Counted from the first letter of the stretch, positions 24,047-32,761 are shown. The stretch is 38,817 nt of DNA from Rhizobium sp. J15 (GCF_002531825.1 NZ_NWSX01000055.1:1-38817), one strand, 5' to 3'. Translations and numbers: made by a program. The notes: generated from the sequence alone by a model not told the origin.

Positions 24047-25618
24047 TCAAGACTTTTGAAACATCATCAACATGCGTCGGGTGACCATGAAGCCGCCGAC
24101 GATGTTGATGGTCGCGATCAAGACTGAGACACTCCCGAGCAACGGCACCAGCCAGCCAGGGGAGCCCATCTGCAAAAGAGCGCCGAGCACGATGATGCCC
24201 GAGATTGCGTTGGTGATGGCCATCAATGGTGTGTGGAGGGCATGGCTAACTCCCCAGATCACCTGGAAGCCGACGAAGCAGGCAAGGACGAACACGATGA
24301 AGTGCGCCATGAAGGCAGGCGGCGCGTAAGCGCCGACCAATGCCGTTAGGAAGCCTCCCGCCAAAAGCAGGCCAACCTGCGTGCGTGTAGCTGAGCGGAA
24401 GGACGCCATCTCGGCTGCCCGCTTTTCCTCGCGCGTGAGTTCCTTTGCCTTCTCCTTCGGCTTTTGCGCCGCAATCGCCTGCACTTTGGGAGGCGGTGGA
24501 GGGAAAGTGATATCACCTCGGAACGTCACAGTTGCGCCGCGGATGACATCATCGTCCATATTGTGAACGATCACGCCATCTTTGCCCGGAGTGAGATCGG
24601 CGATCATGTGCCGGATGTTGGTCGAATAAAGCGACGAGGACTGAGCCGCCATCCGGCTCGGAAAATCTGTGTAGCCGATAATGTTCACACCGTTGTCCGA
24701 CACCACCTTCTGATCGGCGACCGTGAGTTCACAGTTTCCGCCTCGCTCCGCGGCGAGATCGACGATGACGGATCCTGGTTTCATCGCCGCGACCATGTCG
24801 GCCAACCAGAGTATCGGCGCATCCCGGCCCGGTAGCAGGGCCGTCGTAATAACGATGTCCATGTCCGGCGCGAGCTCGCGGAACTTGGACAGCTGCTTTT
24901 GGCGAAACTCCGGCGACGAAGGAGCCGCATACCCGCCCGTCACCGCGCCATCGTGTTGCTCGTCAAAATCGAGATAGACGAATTGAGCTCCCATGGATTC
25001 AATCTGCTCGGCGACCTCTGGGCGGACGTCGAAGGCGAAAGTGATCGCGCCGAGGCTCACGCTGGTGCCGATCGCTGCCAATCCGGCCACGCCGGCACCG
25101 ATGACGAGTACTTTCGCCGGAGGCACTTTGCCCGCCGCGGTGATCTGCCCGGTGAAGAAGCGGCCGAAATTCGCACCTGCTTCGATGACGGCCCGGTAGC
25201 CCGCGATATTTGCCATGGAGGACAATGCGTCCATCTTCTGTGCGCGGCTGATGCGCGGCACCATGTCCATGGCGACGACAGTCGAGCCGGAATGCCGAGC
25301 ACGCTCGAGCAGCTCCTTGTTGGCTGCGGGATGGAAGAAAGAGATCAGCGTCTTTTCAGGCGACAGCAGCGCGATCTCCTCATCCGTCGGGGGGCGCACC
25401 TTGACAATCACCTCGGCGGCCGCGGCGAGAGCCTGTGGACTTGGAACGACCGCGACCCCCGCGTTGCGGTAGGCTTCATCCGAGATACCCGCCATGAGGC
25501 CGGCACCAGTTTCGACGAATATGTCGTGCCCTAACTTCATGAGCTGCGATGCCGAATCCGGCGTCAACGCGACGCGGGCCTCGCCGTCCAGCCGCTCGCG
25601 CAGCGCTCCAATCTTCAT
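24047..25618 (-). CDS. pntA: NAD(P) transhydrogenase subunit alpha
   Basis: NAD(H)-binding subunit, 523 aa. It is the single-chain form that carries both the soluble domain I and the four-helix membrane tail, as in E. coli, rather than split alpha-1 and alpha-2 genes. Seen: start MKIGALRERLDGEARVALTP, FHPAANKELLERA, VLVIGAGVAGLAAIGT (Rossmann loop), RPEVAEQIESMGAQF, TTALLPGRDAPIL and IVDLAAERGGNCELT. A Pro- and Lys-rich linker (FPPPPPKVQAIAAQKPKEK) joins the C-terminal helices. It is divergent from the DeoR-type gene across 275 bp bearing an inverted repeat, so DeoR control of pntAB is likely. Confidence 0.96.
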   Translation of the reverse strand: MKIGALRERLDGEARVALTPDSASQLMKLGHDIFVETGAGLMAGISDEAYRNAGVAVVPSPQALAAAAEVIVKVRPPTDEEIALLSPEKTLISFFHPAANKELLERARHSGSTVVAMDMVPRISRAQKMDALSSMANIAGYRAVIEAGANFGRFFTGQITAAGKVPPAKVLVIGAGVAGLAAIGTSVSLGAITFAFDVRPEVAEQIESMGAQFVYLDFDEQHDGAVTGGYAAPSSPEFRQKQLSKFRELAPDMDIVITTALLPGRDAPILWLADMVAAMKPGSVIVDLAAERGGNCELTVADQKVVSDNGVNIIGYTDFPSRMAAQSSSLYSTNIRHMIADLTPGKDGVIVHNMDDDVIRGATVTFRGDITFPPPPPKVQAIAAQKPKEKAKELTREEKRAAEMASFRSATRTQVGLLLAGGFLTALVGAYAPPAFMAHFIVFVLACFVGFQVIWGVSHALHTPLMAITNAISGIIVLGALLQMGSPGWLVPLLGSVSVLIATINIVGGFMVTRRMLMMFQKS

Positions 25619-25799
25619 TCCGATCCTCCTGTTTCGGTAGCAAACGTTCGAGCGCTTTTGACCATCGAAGGAACTTCCAACCCGTCAGGGCGAGTGCTCC
25701 GTTGAATCACGAGTCCCTCACGTCGCGGATGATGCCAGCCGGCGCCAAATCGGCTGCGTCTGCCAGTATCACCGAAGTAAAAATATCACAATATAAAAT

Positions 25800-25839
25800 C
25801 ACAAAATCACACCAAATAATATGATTATGTGATTTTGTG
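25800..25839. promoter_or_regulatory. Large inverted repeat in the pntA-deoR divergent promoter
   Basis: Perfect 12-bp arms CACAAAATCACA (25800-25811) and TGTGATTTTGTG (25828-25839) enclose a 16-bp AT-rich spacer. A further partial half (ATATCACA, 25783-25790) lies just upstream. The stretch is markedly AT-rich against its surroundings. It is the probable autoregulatory operator of the DeoR-type protein and has a close match at 1045-1081. Confidence 0.7.
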
Positions 25840-25893
25840 TTGTGCGGGGGTTGATGTTAGAAGATCGGATTCGGTGCGCTGGAGGATTACAAT

Positions 25894-26667
25894 ATGAAGA
25901 GAGATGATCGGAGGCAGGCCATCATGGACCTGTTGGTCGCGCAGAGAATGGTGGATCTGGACGACCTATCCGATCGGTTCGCGGTCTCGAAGATGACCAT
26001 CCACCGCGATTTGGACGATCTTGAGCAGGCGGGCATGCTTCGCAAAGTCCGTGGTGGGGCAACGATGGAGGCAGGAAGCCATTTCGAAAGCGATTTCCGC
26101 TTTCGCCAGCAGCAGGAGGGCGACGCCAAGCGCCGCATGGCTGAAGCCGCCCTTGAACTTGTCGAGCCCGGGATGACGGTGATGATCAATGACGGGTCTA
26201 TGGCGTCGGTGCTTGGCGAAATGCTGCCACAGAAGAGGCCGCTGACGGTGATCACCAACAATGCGGCGGTCATCGATCGGCTCAAGGCGGAATCAGGGAT
26301 CGACCTCATTGCGGTCGGTGGGAGCTATTCGGTGAAGTTCAATGGATTTTTCGGCGTCGTCGCCGAAGAGGCACTGTCGCGTCTGAGCGCCGACATCGCC
26401 TTCATCTCAACGCCAGCGGTTTCAGGATTGCGCGTCTACCATATGGATGATGACGTTGTCCGCTCCAAGCGAGCGATGATCGCAAGCGCCGCGCGTCGCT
26501 GCCTGCTCGTGAACCATAAGCGCTTCAATCACACCGCTCTTCATGTCCTTGCCACAGTTGACGAGTTCGAAATTGTTATCACCGACCAGGAGCCGCCGGT
26601 CGAGGCCCGCGTCGCTTTGGATGCGGCGAAGGTATCGCTTCGAGTGGCATCAGCGGAAAGCAGGTGA
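25894..26667 (+). CDS. DeoR-family transcriptional regulator
   Basis: Repressor of sugar metabolism, 257 aa. The N-terminal DeoR helix-turn-helix reads RRQAIMDLLVAQRMVDLDDL then SDRFAVSKMTIHRDLDDLEQ, followed by AGMLRKVRGGAT, the family signature. The C-terminal sugar-phosphate-sensor domain shows ITNNAAVIDRL, IAVGGSYSVKFNGFFG, SADIAFISTPAVS, and the late Lys/His segment LVNHKRFNHTALH. DeoR proteins typically bind a phosphorylated sugar; here a tetrulose phosphate or a related intermediate would be logical (inference). The operator-like repeat lies 55 bp upstream of its ATG and recurs before the transketolase operon. Confidence 0.92.
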   Translation: MKRDDRRQAIMDLLVAQRMVDLDDLSDRFAVSKMTIHRDLDDLEQAGMLRKVRGGATMEAGSHFESDFRFRQQQEGDAKRRMAEAALELVEPGMTVMINDGSMASVLGEMLPQKRPLTVITNNAAVIDRLKAESGIDLIAVGGSYSVKFNGFFGVVAEEALSRLSADIAFISTPAVSGLRVYHMDDDVVRSKRAMIASAARRCLLVNHKRFNHTALHVLATVDEFEIVITDQEPPVEARVALDAAKVSLRVASAESR

Positions 26668-26895
26668 ACGTGGGCGGAAGAATCCGTCAGATTGGCATTC
26701 CGATGAGTTCAGCAACGCCATGATTTACCTCAACCGGTCAGCAGGTTTCGTTCTTTGGCCTTTCTGCCGGGACTCAACGGATGTGTCGGTGCATTCCATT
26801 CGCTAGACTGGCAATCATGGGACCGTTGGTTCGAATCGCTTCAAGGCGCTTATGTAAGTGAAAGTTCTCGCCACCTCTTAAGTATCCCCAACTAA

Positions 26896-27567
26896 TTATG
26901 GCGCTGTAAAATTCTCCACCGCCGAAACATAGCCCGCTATGAAGTGTTTTGTTTCGCAAGCTGTGGTGTTGGCCCACAAGACGGCACAAATTTTTTGAGG
27001 TGTGTTTGTAATAACCTCGTATCCCGTCCTGCCCCGACTGGAATTGATGATCACCACGCCAGTACCGGTTATTAATTCTCCGCCGTGCTGAGGGGTCACA
27101 CAACTCGTCGCGCGCCTTTCTTGACAACCAGGGTTAGGCTCCGACGGCCCGCCTGAATAAGGTTCGACCACATTTCCGTCGACTGAGATCTTACTCGCCA
27201 ATTTTCGACTATCGTTGCACTGCGCGGTCAACCCCAGGATTCTTGCCCAGTGGCAGGGAAACCCGGCTGCGAATGCCGTAACGGTAAATAATAAAAAAGA
27301 CAAAAAGAACAGGAGGATCGCCCAAACTAAAATAGTGCCCGCGAGCGCAACTATAGGGGTTTTTGCGGTAATTAAGCTTGAAAAAAGGAAAATTAATACC
27401 ATTCCAATGAAAACAAGGCCAACAATCAAAATTGCTGTACGAGAATTTCCTATCAACCCAATTATTATACTAGCGGAGGCTGCAAGTCCTGCCAGCGCTA
27501 AGGCGTAATTGACTGCAGGGACCGCCTCTCGCGCCTCATTTAGCAATTTGATAGGATCAAGAGCCAT
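26896..27567 (-). CDS. Small membrane protein with Cys-containing exported domain
   Basis: About 223 aa from ATG 27567, which has GAGGAA 4 nt upstream (an in-frame GTG at 27585 is an alternative). I recognise no family. The first half holds three to four hydrophobic segments (about residues 22-40, 45-65, 70-95, the last LVWAILLFFLSFLLFTVTAF). The second half is polar, has several Cys residues (e.g. SNPGCQERRATSCVTP) and lies presumably outside the membrane. Base composition is more AT-rich than in the sugar cluster, consistent with a different origin. It sits alone, with a 228-bp gene-free gap on the DeoR side. Confidence 0.55.
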   Translation of the reverse strand: MALDPIKLLNEAREAVPAVNYALALAGLAASASIIIGLIGNSRTAILIVGLVFIGMVLIFLFSSLITAKTPIVALAGTILVWAILLFFLSFLLFTVTAFAAGFPCHWARILGLTAQCNDSRKLASKISVDGNVVEPYSGGPSEPNPGCQERRATSCVTPQHGGELITGTGVVIINSSRGRTGYEVITNTPQKICAVLWANTTACETKHFIAGYVSAVENFTAP

Positions 27568-27585
27568 TTCGTTCCTCGCTTTCAC

Positions 27586-27989
27586 ATCAATCAGAAAAGC
27601 GAATTTGTTACGACAACGCGATGAACAATACTATGATGATTGTTTTTCTGCAATTGTGTAACTTGTGGAAGAGCAATGCCACGTGGAATTCTGCAGAGGA
27701 ATTGTAGTATGGGAAGTCTTGTATTTGGAGGTTCTAAGTTATGACATCCATCTAAAGAAATTTGCTGCTCATGAACGCCTAGTTTACATATTCGCCCGTT
27801 CTGCTGGCAATCGGTCTTCCTCGAGCTAACGCCGAGAGGCTGTGGGGATAGCAAGATAAATCAGCATTGCGAAAGTCTGACCTAGTATCATATTGCACGT
27901 GCAAGAGCACAACCAGTACTCCCTTTAGTCTTGATAGGGTTGGAGACGAGGACCCATTGATCGCGAGCGCTCGATGGAAGGCACACTGG
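27586..27989. other. AT-rich intergenic stretch without a supported gene
   Basis: Short frames exist on both strands (one of 87 codons on the minus strand at 27591-27854), but none has a ribosome site, family resemblance or coding-like composition. I see no repeats or RNA genes. It leads into the IS remnant. Confidence 0.4.
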
Positions 27990-28415
27990 CATCAGTGACA
28001 ATAGTGAACCACGGTCCATGCAAGGACGTTGAAGACGCCGCGCTCGATGCATTCAAAGGTACAGCCGGCCGCCGAGCGACCCTGCGCGGCAAGTGGGATC
28101 AGCATCGGTGCGCGTGCGCCGATTGCTCGCTTGCGGCCGCGTCGCTTGCGCACCGTCGGCTTCTCTCCCGGATAGAGCCGGAGGTGACCCTCACGCCTGA
28201 GCAGCACATGAGGGCGCCGATATCCGAAGCGGCGGCGTTCTTGCGCCAGCGCCTTCATCCGCTCGCGCAAGGTCTGTCATCGCTGCGCCCTGATTCGTAA
28301 CGGATCGCCATACGGCAAAAACCGATGGCTTTACACGCCCGCCGTTCGCTCATCTGGTGGTGATCCATCGGATGCGACAGCTTTCCGCGCGGCGGGCGTC
28401 ACCACTTCTTTCCCC
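27990..28415 (-). pseudogene. Degraded IS3-family transposase (orfB) remnant
   Basis: Fragments in three minus-strand frames together resemble an IS3-type orfB. In order: KEVVTPAARKAVA; then, after a shift, MSERRACKAIGFCRMAIRYE; then LRERMKALAQERRRFGYRRP followed by VRKRRGRKRAIGARAPMLIP. This order (SERRAC, ERRRFGYRR, RKRGGRKRA, RAPM) is that of the N-terminal helical part of IS3-family integrases. At least two frameshifts are needed, a section after LLRREG appears shortened, and the catalytic DDE domain is absent. No terminal inverted repeats were identified. It marks an old insertion at the border between the sugar cluster and the downstream mosaic region. Confidence 0.65.
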
Positions 28416-28471
28416 ACAAGTCTTCCAACGCATTTGTCGAGCATCGCATCTGCCAGGAGCCGTTTCAGAGA

Positions 28472-30364
28472 TCAGAGACGTATGTCGCGCTCCGAACGGA
28501 TCTCCGTCACGGCTTTGGTGGTATCGACCAGCGATTCAGGACCGACTGGTCGAGTAACGAGCTCGGGGCGACTGATAACGTCGGCACCCGAAAGCAGGTC
28601 GAAATTGAGTTCGGTCTTTCGGGCAAGCTCGGCGAGTGACACCTGGTAGATACGGAAGGGATCGAGATCGAGGCTCTCAAGATCGTTGAGCAGCTTCTCT
28701 TGAGACAGGATGAAAGCCGCACCTCGCAGCCGATCATCATTACCGAGATAGGCGATCATTTTCCAGAATGATCGAGGAATGAGGGCATCCCTGTACTCGA
28801 TATCTTCCGTTCCGAATACCGGCCCACCAATGACCGAGAGCTTGAGGTCCTTGAGGTCGGCCTGATCAAACACGAGGTTTTCCAGCTCGCCCCAGAGCCC
28901 CTTTCTGGATGACTGGTTGAAACGTTCGTGCTGCGGCGCGATATTGGTGAAATAGAACGAATCCCGATTGGCCTGTTCCGCCTCGGGAACGGGTCCCCAG
29001 CAGACATCGGCGCGGCGCGCAATATGGCCGCGGTCGACCCGGTTCTCGACATACAGCGCATCTCCGAACTGGTATTTGGCATCTATCCTCGGATCGATCG
29101 AAAAGCCGCGGCGTGGCAGTGCCACCAGCCTCGATCCATCGATATTCCATGCGACGTAACGCGCCATCCGGCGCTTTGCGCTCAGGCAGACAGAAAAGTG
29201 CGTGTAGGGTATCGTCTGGCCTTGTTCGAAATTGACGGCGTCGCGTTTCTGCGCGGCAGACAGGCCCGGCTCCGGGACAGCAGCCCCAAGAAAACCCACA
29301 TCATAGCCTCGTCGAGCCACGACGCCCTCGATTTGGACTATGGAGGACGCCGTCGGCGGAGGTTTCAGGACGAAATCGAGTTTCTTCTGGATGGAGGCCG
29401 GGTAGCAGGCGAGCGCATGCTCATCGCTGGTGCCGTCGGTTTCCCCAGCAAAATGGAGTCCGGCAAAAATATCGGTGGCCTTGCCCTTGTCGAAGATCAG
29501 CCACGCCGATCCGGAATCGCCGCCCTTGCTGATCTCCCCGTCTGCAGGCACGTCCTGTGGATCAGGACCGATTTCAAAGCAGCCGATCGCCTGTTCGCCG
29601 GCCGGGATGCCGTAGTTGATCTTGGCCATGACGTCGATGCGGCGCACGACGCCTCTGGTCACTGCGGTTGTCCGCCCCGATTTGATGACCTTGTCGCCGA
29701 GTGCAACGCGCGCCATTCGAGCCGGCACTACATCGAGTGCGAAAACCGACCGATCATATCCACGTTGCTGAACTTTCGATAGCGCGCAATCACCGGCCGC
29801 GCCTAAATGGCTGCGGAGCAGGGTTCCCGCGACGTTGAGCGTGATGTTGTTGTCATCGTAGGGCCCGGGCTGAACGATCGTGTCTCCGATTTTTCCGACG
29901 TTGCCGTTGAGGACATGCCAATTGGACAAGACGCAAGGCGCTCCGGTCGCGCGATCGAAAACGATCAAGCCCAGCGTACCAGCAGTTTCAGCAGTATGCG
30001 CGATGCTGACACCGGGCCGAATCGGATCAATTCTTTGGCGGCGGAGATCGAGTTGCTCCTCCGCAACTATTTCGAACGACGGACGGTAGGCGCGCTGCAA
30101 TACATCGGTCGGCACCATTTGACCTTCAACTTCGATCGCTTCAGGAATGCGGCGGCTGCCTAGGGATTCAATCGCAGAATCTCCCTTCGTACCGACAGTA
30201 AATTGCAGGCAGATTGGGCCGCTCCCATTCTTCAGGCCGATCCCCACCGACGTGATGTTAGGATCCTGCAGATAGTCGGCGCCTTTGGCGCGGATATGTC
30301 TACGTAGCGCCTCCTCGGAAATCTGCTCTGTTGATTTGCTCCTTCCACCAGTAGTCTTTGCCAT
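28472..30364 (-). CDS. Trypsin-like protease fused to DNA/RNA non-specific endonuclease
   Basis: 630-aa two-domain protein. Residues about 125-335 form a chymotrypsin-fold serine protease: His150 (LSNWHVLNG), probable Asp192 (AAGDCALSKV) and Ser284 (KGGDSGSAWL). Residues about 385-560 form a NUC1/EndoG-type nuclease: WNIDGSRL, the core DRGH (444-447, in NRVDRGHIARRADVCWG) and catalytic Asn474 in TNIAPQHERFNQS with GLWGELE following. Residues 1-120 are a separate region with SVGIGLKNG, as in some bacterial trypsin-like proteins. A C-terminal tail of about 60 residues is helical. There is no signal peptide, so it is probably cytoplasmic unless exported by a specialised route. It may be a defence or toxin effector in which proteolysis controls the nuclease; that is inference. 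Upstream are about 500 bp without a clear gene. Confidence 0.85.
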   Translation of the reverse strand: MAKTTGGRSKSTEQISEEALRRHIRAKGADYLQDPNITSVGIGLKNGSGPICLQFTVGTKGDSAIESLGSRRIPEAIEVEGQMVPTDVLQRAYRPSFEIVAEEQLDLRRQRIDPIRPGVSIAHTAETAGTLGLIVFDRATGAPCVLSNWHVLNGNVGKIGDTIVQPGPYDDNNITLNVAGTLLRSHLGAAGDCALSKVQQRGYDRSVFALDVVPARMARVALGDKVIKSGRTTAVTRGVVRRIDVMAKINYGIPAGEQAIGCFEIGPDPQDVPADGEISKGGDSGSAWLIFDKGKATDIFAGLHFAGETDGTSDEHALACYPASIQKKLDFVLKPPPTASSIVQIEGVVARRGYDVGFLGAAVPEPGLSAAQKRDAVNFEQGQTIPYTHFSVCLSAKRRMARYVAWNIDGSRLVALPRRGFSIDPRIDAKYQFGDALYVENRVDRGHIARRADVCWGPVPEAEQANRDSFYFTNIAPQHERFNQSSRKGLWGELENLVFDQADLKDLKLSVIGGPVFGTEDIEYRDALIPRSFWKMIAYLGNDDRLRGAAFILSQEKLLNDLESLDLDPFRIYQVSLAELARKTELNFDLLSGADVISRPELVTRPVGPESLVDTTKAVTEIRSERDIRL

Positions 30365-30865
30365 GACTTGCCTCCAGTGAGTTGGTTGCAGTACGCTTGC
30401 GCAGGTATCAAATAGGGTCGCGCAGAAAGGTCGTAGAAATTGCGAATGACTTGGCAGGAGCCGAGCTTTGCAAAATCGCCTCCATATCGTGAAAATCCGT
30501 ACTGTCGCGCCCGAAGCCCCATGAGTATGACGTGTCCGTTCATCGTCTGCCGCCTGACCGTAGTCGTGATCGCTTCCGGAGCGCCATAAATCTGGCTATG
30601 AAATCTGTGACGGTAATCTCGAATCGCCATAATCTCCCGTACAAAACATAAGTAAGGCTGCTTTATTCGTTTTAGCTGGGGCAATAAATTGTGAGCTGAC
30701 GGAATAACCGACGATGTTGATACCCGCATTGGAGGTTCCCGGCCGAATCGAGCAGAAGGCTGCGCCCCGCAGCTGCATCCCCGGAATCGATGAACCAGCT
30801 TTCCTTAAAGCTTTCGTCAACTATCGGTCCAAGTGAGATCGGTGAACCCTCTTAAGCGGTTCATT
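30365..30865. other. Gene-poor stretch upstream of the protease-nuclease gene
   Basis: The minus strand has overlapping open frames (e.g. 30729 down to 30232, containing YGAPEAITTTVRRQTMNGHV), but they run into the protease gene in another frame, lack ribosome sites and match nothing I know. The stretch probably holds the promoter of the protease-nuclease gene and possibly decayed coding sequence. No RNA gene or repeat was seen. Confidence 0.35.
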
Positions 30866-31195
30866 CTATTCAGGAGCGCCCGATTCAATCCATGTCTTGA
30901 TCGTCAGGATTTCTTCGTCAGAAAGAAACGGGCCGCCTGCTGGCATTCGTGGAACGAAAGGAAGTCCATTCGTAAGCACCCTAATTAAGTTGGCTTCAGA
31001 GGCGTCGGCCGATCCGACAAACTCCGGCTGAATTAGTCGCCGTCCACGAGCAGTGCTGTTTAGAAGTTGTGCCCTGTTGGACCAGCCAAAATTGTCGCTG
31101 TGAGTGCTCAGTTGTGGTGCTCGCCCATGCTCGACCTCCCAGTCCCCGATTATCCTGTCGAGTATTGTTTTCACATCAGAGAAGACAATGGTCAT
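30866..31195 (-). CDS. Cytochrome-c-like protein lacking the heme motif
   Basis: 109-aa protein. Its second half, RVLTNGLPFVPRMPAGGPFL followed by SDEEILTIKTWIESGAPE, has the pattern of small cytochrome c domains (the RMPxGGxxLS...I..WI..GAp ending of planctomycete-type cytochromes). The CxxCH heme-attachment site that should lie near the N-terminus is absent, as is any signal peptide. It follows the c-type cytochrome gene after 32 nt on the same strand, so the two form an operon. It may be a heme-free relative acting as a partner, or have lost heme binding. Resemblance is by eye. Confidence 0.6.
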   Translation of the reverse strand: MTIVFSDVKTILDRIIGDWEVEHGRAPQLSTHSDNFGWSNRAQLLNSTARGRRLIQPEFVGSADASEANLIRVLTNGLPFVPRMPAGGPFLSDEEILTIKTWIESGAPE

Positions 31196-31227
31196 CGAAC
31201 TTTCCTCGATTGGCTTTCACACTAAGA

Positions 31228-32550
31228 TTACCAGACGCAACGCGCTGGCGGTGCAGAGGTCTCAATGACTCGGCTTGCGCGAAAAGGTATCGACCAGACA
31301 AAATCGGTCTGAAAGTATGCTTTCTTACCGTCCTCCTCGAACCATTCGGGAAGGGGAGCTCCCAATTCACGGATAAGTTTGCCGCTTTCAAAAAGACGGG
31401 AGTCGATCAGTTCGTTGCAGGGCACCTCTGAAATATTGGTACCCAGTAAGCAGGTGGCTTTGGCCTGGTTGGGCCCACCTCTAGGGAAGTCGGGCATTTT
31501 GACTCCAATGGCCGATGTGGCATGGCACGAGATGCACGATGACTTCTGAAAGCCAAACTCAACGTAGTAATCCGAAAGTATTGTCGGCTCCCCGGTGGGT
31601 TTTACGAAATCTGTTTGAGTTCCGCCAAGTTTGTATTTCTCCCAAACGGTACCCTTAAGGACTGGGGGCATTCCATATGAATCTTCAGTTTCGAAAGCAT
31701 CATTCTCTGGTGCATTCTTGTGGTGGAAGCTTGCCCAAAACCAGTTCGATACATCTTTGGTGATTATGTGTAGAGAGGTGAGGCCGTATACTTTTTCAAC
31801 GCCGTCCGCAGGGTCTTTCCATGTGGTGGAATAGTACTCTCGCCATTTTTCATTGGGAATATTGTGCGCTTTGAGATCCAGCCATGCAGCTTTCACTTCG
31901 ATAGAATCTGGATCAAAAACGAGCGGAAGCTTTTTCCCGTCGAGTATTGCTTGTGCATAACGCTGCATCCCTTGTGCCGACCATAGGCAATTCCGTTTTA
32001 TGAATTCGTAGGTCGACCGGTTCATACGCGTTTCACCGAAGCCGCCCCCGCCCTTGAAGACGCCATCTCCGGGTGAAAACTGAGGACTTATCAGTGAGTC
32101 CGCCATGTCATGAAACGACAGTAAGGCTTTTCTTTCCTGCGGCGACATGTTTTCAGCATTAGCCGCAGCGATCTCCGGAACGGATCCGGGTGGCTCATCA
32201 GGAAACAATGTAGTGTCGTTCCACTGCGGTGGCTCCACGCCACCTTTATTGAGGGGGAAAACCTCTGTTGCGGCGTTTCGCCAAGTTTCCCAAACCGACG
32301 TCGTCCCAGGTGAGCCAATCGGTTTCGAGCAGTCCGGCATACCTCGTTCTATTTTCTCGTCTACGGCTGGATGGTTCAGCGCCAGGAAAAGGTTCCAAGC
32401 ATGTCGGCTAGGGAAATCAAGGGCGTCTGAACGAACAGGTTCAACCGTGCAGTAATTCATCTTGGGTCCTGCAGCGTACGAACTCACCACGTTGCAGCTA
32501 TATCCAAGCATAAATGAGCAAACAAGAAAAAACGTTATTCGCTTTAACAT
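31228..32550 (-). CDS. Exported c-type cytochrome protein with single CxxCH
   Basis: About 440 aa from ATG 32550 (GGGGGA 5 nt upstream; the frame extends to a TTG at 32589). The N-terminus MLKRITFFLVCSFMLGYSC followed by a small-residue stretch to YAAG is a Sec signal peptide. One heme-c motif, CISCH, lies at about residue 350 (FQKSSCISCHATSAIG). The long N-terminal part is rich in Trp, Tyr and Pro (e.g. DFPSRHAWNLFLALNHPAVD and WETWRNAATEVF) and matches no family I can name. It is divergent from the tyrosinase gene across about 210 bp, suggesting joint function in periplasmic oxidation chemistry. Phenol-derived electron transfer is a guess from context. Confidence 0.72.
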   Translation of the reverse strand: MLKRITFFLVCSFMLGYSCNVVSSYAAGPKMNYCTVEPVRSDALDFPSRHAWNLFLALNHPAVDEKIERGMPDCSKPIGSPGTTSVWETWRNAATEVFPLNKGGVEPPQWNDTTLFPDEPPGSVPEIAAANAENMSPQERKALLSFHDMADSLISPQFSPGDGVFKGGGGFGETRMNRSTYEFIKRNCLWSAQGMQRYAQAILDGKKLPLVFDPDSIEVKAAWLDLKAHNIPNEKWREYYSTTWKDPADGVEKVYGLTSLHIITKDVSNWFWASFHHKNAPENDAFETEDSYGMPPVLKGTVWEKYKLGGTQTDFVKPTGEPTILSDYYVEFGFQKSSCISCHATSAIGVKMPDFPRGGPNQAKATCLLGTNISEVPCNELIDSRLFESGKLIRELGAPLPEWFEEDGKKAYFQTDFVWSIPFRASRVIETSAPPARCVW

Positions 32551-32761
32551 TGAAATCCCCCGAGAAAACAATACTCTACGCCATAGCAAGCCTTTCGGCT
32601 GTTGCTCAGAAGTTTAAGTTGCTTAGTATTTTTACTCTTGACGACCGTATATATGTTTGCTCTCTTGTGGTGGCATTGTCAATTCATAATATACTCTCGG
32701 TTTCATCGTGGGGCGCTGTGGTCGGCAGCCGTTTTATGCTGCACCTATAGGGAGGCTAAAA

